Made by a program: the position numbers and the translations under genes. From positions 32,162,839 through 32,226,838 of the forward strand of contig OV121091.1 in the NCBI GenBank assembly GCA_921293015.1: a DNA stretch of 64,000 nucleotides. Reading direction: 5' to 3'. Every line of letters begins with the position of its first letter. Within the stretch, counting starts at the first letter, position 1. Of the stretch, positions 12,701 through 25,100 are shown in pieces. The notes beneath the pieces are model-generated. The model saw only the letters and a list, made by a program, of their open reading frames with translations, was not told where the DNA came from and searched no databases. This DNA comes from Phorcus lineatus. Its lineage: Eukaryota > Mollusca > Gastropoda > Trochida > Trochidae.

Positions 12701-15700
12701 CCAATTGCTTCGTGGAACCCTGGGAAATGTCAACGATTAACTGTTTACCGATGAATCTTACTTTGTGGATCATGACGATCATTCAAGAGTTAATTGATGA
12801 GGTTGTAAACATATATTGTATCTGTATCAGTATTTTTGAAATATGATAATTTTAAAAATAAAAAATGTGACCTGATGATGTTGAGGTTAAATACAAAATT
12901 CAAAACATTTCAGAAATAATTAATCTTGTTTTTCCTTTGAGAGAAAATAGGTGCCTAATCTTGTATGTTATCAAAATAAAACAATATAACATCATTTGTT
13001 CAACAAATTTCCTTTCCCTAGCGCACACCCTTAATTATTGTCTTTTCACAGAGGTAGCTCCGTCATTATTACCCATACAACCTCTGTTCTAAAACGGCCT
13101 CTACTCGTTCTTCCGGCAGATTCCCCTGGCGGCAAAATATTGCAACATAAATTACCTTGCAATATTTCAGCCAATGAAAACACGGCATGCATGGATAACA
13201 TATTTGTTGTCACACAGGAATATGCAATGATGCAGTCCTAAAATAAGGCAAAAGTGGTCTTGAAAGAAGACTCAAATTTTAAAGTGTATATTCGAATAAG
13301 ATTTAGCTTTCCGAAAGCATACGGAAATAACTGAAGCGTTTTGAATTATAACTTTTGAAACGGCGTTGCTGATTGGAACCAATCAGGTTTATATATATCT
13401 CTACCGAGAAACGTTCGTATTAACACAGAGGTTGTATAGGAATTTATGAATGATCCATAAGAAGACCTCTCTACTCTAAAATGTTTACTACTACTATTTT
13501 TCAGTCTGTGTTTCTTATTTCAAAATCAAAACAATAAGCAATCATAATACAATATGGTTATTATGGTTGGAAATTTTAATTCTAGATTGTTGAACGACGT
13601 ACTTGGGGAAGTCAACGAAGGATATATAATAACAGAGATGCCGATAAAGGCATCTAGTCTTCCGAAGCGTTCAAAAACTAAATAAGTTCTTTTCCATAAG
13701 GTAAATGTATTTTACGTTACTCAACTTAAGCGATCTCAAGTTGTTATATCAACACCAAAACATCAAACTTGTTACACGAGAGATTGATAATCCTTAGCAA
13801 ATATTCTGGAAAACACTCGAAACGTATGTATGAATGAATTGGACACAAATAACAACAATGTTACATTACCTGGGTTAGCACCGTCCCTAAAGGCCTGGGG
13901 TTGGTTTCTATACGACATGTAATACTCAATGTGCCCCATCTCGTGGTGGATTGTGATCAGGTCTACCATGTTGATGTCAGTGCACATCTTAATCCTGTTT
14001 GATAAAACAGTTCTTATAATAATGTGGATAAGACGTTTTCAAGATACCAATACCTACTCAAAGCGCTTTTACATAATCAACCTGAAGGAATTGTACCTTA
14101 AAAGCAGGTACTGCAAGTAAAGTGAGACTATATAGGTCTGTACAGTCTCTTTTCAGGTACCCCTTGATTTTATACATTAATTAATATCATCAACGTCAAT
14201 TCTTGTGGCATCAACATGAAGATTCACCTCAGCTACTCTTAGTAACACTAGCGAGCAAAGCCAAAACTAACCTGAAATCCTTTCCATTGTAAAAGTCCCA
14301 GGCAGAAGGATGACATACCACGTCACGGTTTGGAGGCTTCCTGATCATTGAATCCGTCCAGAAAGTGTCCACCATCTTGAACAGACCAAGAGACTCGAAG
14401 AATCCCTCAGCTGTTCGAAACATCTTCTCTACAGTGTAGTTCTGAAACATAATTTGACAAAGAGCTCATGGAACCAAAAACACAATGACATGAATAATCA
14501 AACTTGTTCAGCAGTATTGACTACTGTTATTGTGTCCAAACCAAACTTGACGTTTAGAACGTTTCTCTTGATCAAACCCTAACAAACTACCAAGTTATTG
14601 CTGCACAGGGATCAAGTTTACCTGCCATGAAAGTGATCGGAGCTTAGTGCATCAAGGTTACATTTTATCTTTATAAATTCATTTTATTTTCTATAAATTC
14701 TCAAAGATAGTGACTGAACTCTGAACTTCCTGATGCCCATGTTTTAAAAAAGTCCAAAATAGGTCAGTTCAAAAGAATTTTCAACAATGCCGGCGCGGGA
14801 TTTTGATTTTCATTTCTCCCCATTATGCATCCTGATAGGAATATTGCATTCTCAGTGGGTGAGACAGACCTGTTGGTTCATCTGCGGAGTGATGTCCATG
14901 CTGGTCCTGTTTTTGAATGGCTGGACGATGTCAAATATGTTCTCCATTGTCTGACCCCACATGTTACCTGAACGACGTAACATGTAATGTGATAAAAACT
15001 GGGTAAAATAAGTGAAGTGAATTCGAACATTTGAACTATATACTTCAAATACCTCGAATAGCGTTATGCTTCTGACGTAATTTAATTCTTAACGCTAAAT
15101 CGCCTACATGATACGCAGGATATAAAATATATTTAGATACACTGTTTTACAGTTAGGTTTACACCAGGACGTATATGAATATAAATTAAGTGATTCCTAG
15201 ATATTTATTACTCGAACATGTAGGATTTAATATGTATAGGGACATATTAAACTAGTGTAATACGTACCCCCGTCTCAATGGCAAACCAGTCGCGGGAAAA
15301 GTTAGTTTCGGGCCTCTTTCGGCAATTATGCTTAATGTACGTGGCCAAGTAATAAACATAATACTAAACTTTCTACCTGTCAATACTATTTTTTATTAAA
15401 CTCGTTAATGATTAAGTGTCAGATTCGTTTACGCTCGTTGTATATTAAATCATTAACGCGTTTAACAAAATCGTATTGGATGGAAGGTCGTTGTAACCGA
15501 CCTACTTATTATCACTGACCTAGAATGTGAGATGGAATGTGTCCAGTTGAAGGGAACCTCTGAGCTCCGTACTGCTCCATCAACTTCTTCCTTACGTAAG
15601 TGTGGAGTTGTGTATACAAGGGATGTAACTCCACCAACAGACCCTGAATGTCCTCCTGGAAGGTGTCGCTCTCGTAACTGGACCGCCAGTAGTCGCCAGT

Positions 15701-18700
15701 GTCCGTGTATCCTGTAAACGACAGTGCTTGATAACTTGAGCTTATAGGCATCAAGTCTTAATTTGAATTTGCTTTTGTGTATTTTTTTAAGCGTTAATGA
15801 CTTCACATGGCACAATTACTCATGTGACTGAAAATAATCCTGTTTTCAGAGTAAAAAAAAACATGCTTAACTAACCTAGTTCCCTCACTGCCTGGTTGCT
15901 GAGATCAGCCAACTCACCTAGTTCACTCACTGCCTGGTTGCTGAGATGTTAACTCACCTAGTTCCCTCACTGCCTGGTTGCAGAAATCCGACAACTCACC
16001 TAGTTCCCACACTGCCTGGTTGCATAGATCTGCCAACTCACCTAGATCCTTTACAGCCTGGTTATTGAGATCAGCCAACTCACCTAGTTCACTCACTGCC
16101 TGGTTGCTGAGATCAGCCAACTCACCTAGTTCACTCACTGCCTGGTTGCTGAGATCAGCCAACTCACCTAGTTCCCTCACTGCCTGTGTAGCTGAGATGT
16201 TAACTCACCTAGTTCCCTCACTGCCTGGTTGCAGAAATCCGACAACTCACCTAGTTCCCACACTGCCTGGTTGCATAGATCTGCCAACTCACCTAGATCC
16301 TTTACAGCCTGGTTATTGAGATCAGCCAACTCACCTAGTTCACTCACTGCCTGGTTGCTGAGATCAGCCAACTCACCTAGTTCACTCACTGCCTGGTTGC
16401 TGAGATCAGCCAACTCACCTAGTTCCCTCACTGCCTGTGTAGCTGAGATGTTAACTCACCTAGTTCCCTCACTGCCTGGTTGCAGAAATCCGACAACTCA
16501 CCTAGTTCCCACACTGCCTGGTTGCATAGATCTGCCAACTCACCTAGATCCTTTACAGCCTGGTTATTGAGATCTGCCAAATCACCTAGTTCCCTCAATG
16601 CCTGGTTGCAGAGATCTGCCAACTCACCTAGATCCTTTACCGCCTGGTTGCTGAGATTTGCCAAATCACCTAGTTCCCTGACTGCCTGGTTGCAGAGATC
16701 TGCCAACTCACCTAGTTCTCTGACCGCCTGGTTGCTGTGATCTGCCAACTCACCTAGTTCCCTCACCGCTTGGTTGCTGAGATCTACCAACTCACCTAGT
16801 TCCCTCACCGCCTGGTTGCTGAGGTCAGCAAACTCCTCATACAGTTTCTTCATCTTCCTCCCCGTGTCGTTCCTCCAGTCCCTCCACACCTTCAGCAACA
16901 GGTCATAGTCACGTGATGAAGACATTATCCTCTCCAGGTCTGAAATCAATCATTTTAATGGATGATACAATTTTACAATGATACATAATCATGAACCTTT
17001 ATTTAACTATTTGATTGCAACTGTGAACGTATTGTAGTGTTAAATTATAACATGGTTAAGATTTTAAAAAAGAATCTCTAACAACACCTGGTGCAAAGAA
17101 ATAGTACAAAATACTTTGGCAGTAAAATATGTCCATATTATATAAAAGCCCATTGCGTAATACCTTAAGCTTGATGGACTAATTGTGAATAATAAGTGTA
17201 TAGAAGATAGTAACCTTTCGATCTCTTCAATACAGATTTAAAAAAAATTCATGCTCTTCTTTTCCGTCTGATCGATATATGTCATGATAAGGTTCTATTT
17301 GGTCATTAAGTGCATTCGACTATTATTGTCATCCTAACTTTGGTAACTTCAACTTTACACTTTTCCGGTTAATTTTCACACCATTTTCTTCATCTAAAAT
17401 AAATTAGGCAAGTACGTATGTATGTACGTTTTGAATCATTCAAGAAATACAGCCATACACTCAAATATGGTTATCATATGCCATGGCATACATTCTCAAT
17501 TATTATCTTCATAAACCATTTACTCCATGTAAATCAATTTCCCCCTTGTCTTCAGTTTAAAGAGCCACTCCGTGATTTTCATAACATATTATTTACTTTT
17601 GACACGAACCTAAATGTCGTATGTGGTGATATCAAATTAAAAAATCTTAACTTTTCATGACCAAAAGACATATATATGACAAATACTGGTTTTCCCATGA
17701 AAATCTAAAAGGAGCCTTATAAATGCACAGAGGTGTAAATATCACGTCCAATATACATGGATACTAGTTATATAACCTAACAAACGCTGTCAACTCCTAA
17801 CTGCCCTCCTGCCTGTTTTAGAAAAGTCTTCAAAATAACGTTTGACTATTTGACGCGCGCCACCGTCCGGTTTTCGATCATTATTGCGACGTTGATCTTC
17901 ATATTGTCACTGTAAAAAAACCCAATAAGCTTTAAAATGTTTCTTTTCGGTAACAGTCGATACTTCGCGATCAAATGACACCATTGATTAAGTTTGGCAT
18001 ATAAGACTCCATCAACTCACGGAGTGGCACGTGGGCGAACTGACCTGGTGTAAGAGTGTGACAATCTCCCTCGCTCAGACAAACTTCTCCTTTTCCATAC
18101 ATCCCCTCCATCGTATTTTGGAGTTTTTCCATCTTAAAGTTGAGAAAAAGAGTAAACATCAATATCTATTGGTTAACAAAATTGCAATTTCCTATCTCAT
18201 AAATTCTTTATCTGTTGGTAATGTATATCTTTATTGAAGTTCATATTTCAGATTCCAGATACACTTCATATTCTTTCATCCTTTCTGTTAACCTATATTA
18301 TTCCGTGGACTTAACTTAAAGAAACAATATTAGAAGAAGTATAATTTGAAAGGATCATTCTGTGGAGAAGAGTGAAACATAATTATTTTTATCTTGAAAG
18401 TTATTTTCACAAGAAATGTGTTATCAATATATATTAACATAATATAACAATCCTTAAGGGGCATTTTAGAAACTGGATTGATGAAGACGAACGAGTTCTT
18501 ATGGATAGTCAACTTCTTTATTGCATGGATTGCGACGTTTCGGTGATGCTTGATAACGGTGTTAGTATCTACACCGAAACGTCGCAATCCATGCAATAAA
18601 GAAGTTGACTATCCATAAGAACTCGTTCGTCTTCATAATATAACAAAATAGGCGAGTTTCACTGTTATGAATTTATCTGACAAGTGCTACTCTCCTAGGA

Positions 18701-19126
18701 GTGGCTGACGTGTCTGAAGGAGGAAGCGTACACATAACAGGTGTGTGTACGGTTATATATATTTCATGTAGATGTAAGCTTTTTCATGACTCTATGATGA
18801 TAAATAAATTTTTAATATGGTGTCTTTTTTGTCTATCGAGGTCTAGTTGTGTACAGTATATCATTATATGCACATGGTGTTGTTGTAACAAGACATATCA
18901 AAACAAAATTATATTATTATAATTATTATTATCATTATCATCATCTCTATGATATACTTTATACCTTCTGTAGTTTGGAGCTATCTTTCATGGCGCTGGT
19001 GCCGATGTCTGTGATCTTCCGGAACTGACGCTTCATTGAGTCGTCCGACAAACTTCTCCAATTAATCTTGTTGGCTTTTCCAGCAAACTCCTTGTCGAAC
19101 TTGGCCTTAGCCAACCGCGCAGCAAC
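9723..19126 (-). CDS. Poly-ACE domain E and C-terminal tail (last domain)
   Basis: Exons: 18965-19126, 18045-18132, 16796-16939, 15520-15711, 14870-14967, 14272-14441, 13870-13994, 12621-12719, 12206-12350, 11700-11798, 11171-11293, 9723-10074. Motifs: [14 protein letters not shown] (Cys pair); [119 protein letters not shown] is HPSAW here (Ala354 position of human testis ACE). After GWSEACPG there is a hydrophilic Ser/Gly/Thr-rich stretch, then about 14 hydrophobic residues and a KRML end, which fits a GPI-attachment signal or short membrane tail. The third exon listed ends at the edge of a large minisatellite, so its 3' boundary could vary (see 15871-16840). Confidence 0.9.
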
Positions 19127-22100
19127 CTGTGAACAACAGTTAATCAGCCAAACAACGTAAAAAGCTGTTGGAAAATCATAAACCCTAATTCCTCTCTATT
19201 CTTTGATGTTATTAAAACTCCAGACCTCCTTACATGGGTAATCACTAATCGTCACTAATTTCGAGGTATTTTACACTACAGCTGCTTGCCAAACGTTTTT
19301 TTCAACATCTAGAGAAGTTCAGTGCAAGCATCGTGTTATTTTGTCGTTTGGACATTATGTTTTACTTCATCTTCACTGACAAAAGTTAATCTTTTTTTCA
19401 ATTCATATGATCCTTAAGTCAATTGGGCCTTTTTTCGTATTTCACGATAGCATTATGAAAAAAACAAAAGGGGTTAAATTTGTCTAAATTCATTCATTTT
19501 TTAAAGAATAAAAATCAAAATTTGCATCATTACTACATCGATTTAGCTTAAAATAACAATTATTATTTATGTATGGCGTTGTTGATCGAGAGGAGAGTTA
19601 TGATTGGAATTATTAACATTTGTACCTTTGGTCACGGGAATAACAAAATTGTTTGATTTAATTGGGAGATCGAAAATCAGACTATGTTATTGAACATTAA
19701 ATCGTTACTTTGAGATTGCACTAAACCTACATTAATGATTTAAGATCACTGCAAAAGGACCCAGTTCTTACCGACTTTTCGGAGTTATCATCTGTAATGT
19801 TGGTCTGGTAGTTCCAATCTCCTACGACTTCTTTGAAGGTCATCTTCTCCGCCTCAAGGTTGTATTCCTCCAGGAACGCGCTCGCGTCCACCTCATCCTC
19901 GGAGGGACACCCCTCACTCCAGCCTATCTCCTCCCCCTCGTTCTCCTTCTTCAGCCAATCGATGAGCGGCTGGAAGTACTCCATCAGCGCCCCCACGTCC
20001 ATCTCGCGACTCCCCGTCACCATCTCGAAGGCGTCTGGCCAGGGGAGGGACGAACCTTGCTTTAGCATGTTGCTGGTGAAAAGAGAGCCGTTTGTTTCAT
20101 ATAGAATATATAGGGAATATTAAACGATATCCCGTTTGATATCACTTTTATGAAACGAATGAGTGGCCTGGGTTGGTATTCAACGTGCAGAAACTGAGTG
20201 TTTGAGAGTTTTTTGTAAAGTTTTCCGACACATATCACAGTTAAACATGTAATTAATTACCCCAACTTTTCTCCTGCCTCTTTAGAGTTGTAGATATCAC
20301 ACTTGTGCAGAGGTCCTGAGTGTCCAGCAGCTTCACACAGAGCCTTGTGGAACTGGAACTGGATCACGTAACTCACGAAGTATCTGTGGAGAGCAAATTT
20401 ATTGTTTGAACGTAAATGCAAACCTTCTTATATGTCTCTATTCTTTAAGAAATGATATTTTCATTTAAATTTGTTCTGAATCTTTCAAAAGGTTTGGACA
20501 AATGACACTTGCCTGATGTACGGGTAGTTGGAAGGTACGTGGAACTTGGCACCTGGGTCGAAATCATCCTCACTTCTCTGTATAGGAGGAGACACTCCTT
20601 GATATTTGCACCTGCAATCAACGTCTACATGTAGTCATTTGTAATGAGATACATGGTAACCTTTACAAATATATACATTGTAAAACATCGTTCCTCATAG
20701 TTAACAAGGATTAAGATTGTTTTCGTACTTACAATAAGTATAAATAAAGCATAGAATCACCCATTAATTTATGCCGTATAACATAAAAAGAACTTTTCTG
20801 AAATCATTTAGAAAGTTCTAGCTTCTTAAATGGAGGACGATTATTACTTTGTATCTTCATTCTTGGTTTCATGAAATATTTGTAATAAAAATTAAAATAA
20901 ATTTAGTTGGCCAAAGTGCTGTAGATGTTATTGGAATATTTATCCCTCCCTCTCCTTTGTGTTTTAACCTTTACTTCACTTGCTCGAATCCTTTATACAA
21001 AATCTGGAGCGTCATTTGGTTTGGCCATATCTAGTACTGTTTATATATTAATCTTTTCCAAGCTCTGTACCTAAGGTTCCACCAGTCCTGGTTGTACTCA
21101 TCTATCGGCGTCTCTCCACTGAATACATCCCACCTCCACTGGTCAATCAAGTACCCGAACGGGATAAAGGCGATCTTGTCCAAAGCAGTAGCCATCAGGA
21201 AGTTGATGTCACTCTCTAAATTTACATATGTTCGATGAGAAGACGAAGTACATTGATAGTCAACCGTAGATACAACCTCGAATATTTGAAACTGTCAGTG
21301 TATAAAATATTACACATAGATTTCGTAGAAACATATTCCGTGGACTTTAGATCTTGATTCATTTTCATAATTCAGTGATAATCAAAGAAAAATAGAGGCG
21401 AACTCATGATAAAGGAAAAGACGAGACTGATTGTATTGCTCAACACGCTCTAAATGAGAGATAATTCAATATGCTCTAAAGAGAGTTGGTGACCTCTAGT
21501 GGGTTTTTAATTCTAGTTGGCTATATTTTACAACGATTAATCATTTCAACGTTATCACCTGGATCGTCTTCCACTTCTCCCAAGAGGCCGATTGTTTTTA
21601 GGTGATTCGGTGTTGATGCTGACAATGCCATGACGTCACCAATTGCCTCATGGAAACCTTTAACACGAATAATGTGGAAAACTTGTGAATAAATCCATTA
21701 GACAGGGTCACATAAATCGACAGATTGTCGTACATGATATATCGAACAAATATGTACGTCACTTATCATCTTATATAAATAATATATATCGCTCGAAAAA
21801 ACTAATGTTTCGCACTCAGCTGATCTTCCGTTTCACTTATTTGGAAAATAAGTAGGTATTCATGTTAAAAAGTTCTAAAAGAACGTAGTTATTTTTTAAA
21901 CATTTGCACAAAATCCGCATATTCTTCGATGTCAGCGAGATTTAAATCCATTACAATATAAAAGCCAAACAGACAGACGCAATGATTATTGCAAAGGCAA
22001 TTATTATAGGCAGGCTGAAGCTAGCAAGTTTTTAGTTATTAGTTATTTATTATTCACATAACAAATAACTAACTGGTTAGTTATTCGATATTCAAATAAT

Positions 22101-25100
22101 GAATAACTAACTGGCAGTTTTTGAATAATGAATAACTAACTGGCAGTTTTGAATAACGAATAACTAACTGGTTAGTTATTCGATATTCAAATAATGAATA
22201 ACTAACTGACAATTTTGAATAACGAATAACTAACTGGTTAGTTATTCGATATTCAAATAATGAATAACCAACTGACAGTTTTTGAATAATGAATAACTAA
22301 CTGGTTAGTTATTCGATATTCAAATAATGAATAACTAACTGGCAGTTTCTGAATAATGAATAACTAACTGGTTAGTTATTCAATATTCAAATAATGAATT
22401 ACTAACTGACAATTTTGAATAACGAATAACTAACTGGTTACTTATTCGATATTCAAATAACGAATAACTAACTGGCAGTTGTTGAATAATGAATAACTAA
22501 CTGGTTACTTATTCGATATTCAAATAATGAATAACTAACTAGCTATTCGTTTTTTGATAAAGCACTGGTGACTCACTTCATGGTCTATTTGCGTATCTTA
22601 AAGTTTAGCATTGGTAACTTTAGGGGGTAAGGGAGGGGTCGGACATGTATCACAGCTTTCTCACTTCCAACAGGTATTACCAGTTACTTGTAGAGAAACA
22701 TCTTTTCAATCCACCCGCTCTCATCGAAACCCACTGCCCTGATCAACGTCCATCCCGGCCCAAAATAAAAATCCTTTTATCCCATTTCATGCAATGTCTA
22801 TTACTTGCATAGACATATATAGAAAGTGCACGTAATGAATACTCAACTGGCAATTTTGAATAACGAATAACTAACTGGTTAGTTATTCGATATTCAAATA
22901 ATGAATAACTAACTGGCAGTTTTTGAATAATGAGTTACTAACTGGTTAGTTATTCGATATTCAAATGATAAACAATTAACTGGCTACTTATTCGTTTTTT
23001 TAATAAGGCACTGATGATTCATTTCATGGTTTATTTTACGTATCTTAAAGTTTAGCATTGGTAACTTTAGGGGGTAAGGGAGAGGTCAGACATGTATCAT
23101 AACTTCTCACTTCCAAAAGGTATTACCAGTTACTTGTAGAGAAACATCTTTTCAATCCACCCGCTCTCATCGAAAGACACTACCCTGATGAACGTCCATC
23201 CCGGCCAAAAATACAAATCCTTTTATCCCATTTCATGTAATGTCTATAATTTGCATAGACATATATAGAAAGTACACGAAATGAATAATCAACTGGCAAT
23301 TTTGAATAACGAATAACTAACTGGTTAGTTATTCGATATTCAAATAATGAATAATTAACTGGCAGTTGTTGAATAATGAATATCTAACTGGTTAGTTATT
23401 CGATATTCAAATAATGAATAACTAACTGACTATTTTGAATAACGAATAACTAACTGGTTAGTTATTTGATAGTCAAATAATGAATAACTAACTGACAATT
23501 TTGAATAACGAAAAACTAACTGGTTAGTTATTCGATATTTGAATAATGAATGACTCACTGACTGTTTTGAATAAAGAATAACGAACTAAATAGCTAGTTA
23601 TTTGTCTTTTGAATAAGGCACTGATAGAGAAACAAGTTTTCCTTCCACACTGCTCCCATCCAAACCACTCTCAATTCCAGATATATAGTTGTTCTCATTT
23701 TAGGTCAATCCTACAAATTACACAAACATAGAGAAAATTGGATTGTTTAGACAGGTATCGGTTCTTTTTTACTTTCAACGATTAAGTGCCTTGTTTGCGT
23801 ATGTCGTTTTAATGTTTTTGTGCATGACTTGTCCTTATTGTTCCTCAGAATTCAATGCAAAACAGTTAACATGAATATTATCAGCACTTACACATAAGCT
23901 TCCTATAAGACCAAAACTAATAGCACTTTACTTAAACAGTTATTATATCAAGAGAGAAGCCAAATATCACCTGCTTCTGTAAAAAACGAATAAATATTTT
24001 ATTACTTCGTTCTTTGAGGGTATTTGTCAGTTAAGGATGATAAAGTTCACATAATACCATACGTATCTATCTATGTTGAAGTTGATGTGAACCTCAAGAT
24101 ACAATACGCCCTACCTTTGAGTGTTATTACTAAGTATATATCTGATCTGACCAAAGTAAGTAAAGTGCCACTATAACCTTAGATATGGTGTCAACACATT
24201 TTAAACATTTGTCGTTTTGATAACATGTAGTGACATCTATTGAAACTGAAACGGACTGATCTTTGTTGACCTAAGCAGCACCATACGAGGATGTACATAC
24301 TCCATACATGCGATACAAATAAACGGTTTGAATGCAATTATATAATACAGTTATTATACAAATCTAAATATGAGTAAAGCATATTCTTTAAGAAGCTTTT
24401 AAAAGTTGTAGAGTTAAGATAAAACAAAGTTTATGGATAAGGATAACCATCTTTTTAGTGCAACAAAAGTGACGTTTCATCGTTTAAACAAAGTAGTCAT
24501 ATTTTGGTTTAACCAAAAAAGTATATAATGCTATAATTAGTGATAATGTTCAATAAATAAGTTCAAAGTACTCTTCCATCACTGAGTATCACCTTATTTT
24601 CCGTGATTATTATTCTATTTCTCAAGCACATGTCTTTACTACTAACCCCTCGTCCATCCGCGTGATAATTTTCTCCAATAATATATTTTAATATCACACG
24701 TAAAATTAATTGAAATAGAGAAGTTGACTATCTGTAAATTTGAATTTCTTTCAAGAAAAGGGATGGTATAAGTAAATATGCAAATAAACCATAGGAACAT
24801 GATCTGTGATGATATGATCCGATTAAAGACCTATTTAACATAACATTACATTCAAATGGTGTGTTGGGGTTCGAGTTTAACATGTTTACCTACTATTTAA
24901 CAACTGAAGGTGATGGTAAAGCATGAAGGGAGATGTGATTGGAACATAGATAGTACTCTCTGCTCGCCCGCGTCAGTGTCAAGGATAGACTACAGTTGAT
25001 TCTTATAGCATCAGCATGCACTATTAATCAGAATTAAGAACAATATGATTGGCGAAGCGGTTAAATGTTGGGAAAATGAATAATACTGCAAACAGAGGTT

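Noticed and set aside
15978-16740. Plus-strand open frames rich in [14 protein letters not shown]-type repeats
   Set aside because: They are the reverse complement of the 42-bp minisatellite, whose sense frame (minus strand) continues from a true ACE exon. The plus-strand frames have no gene context.
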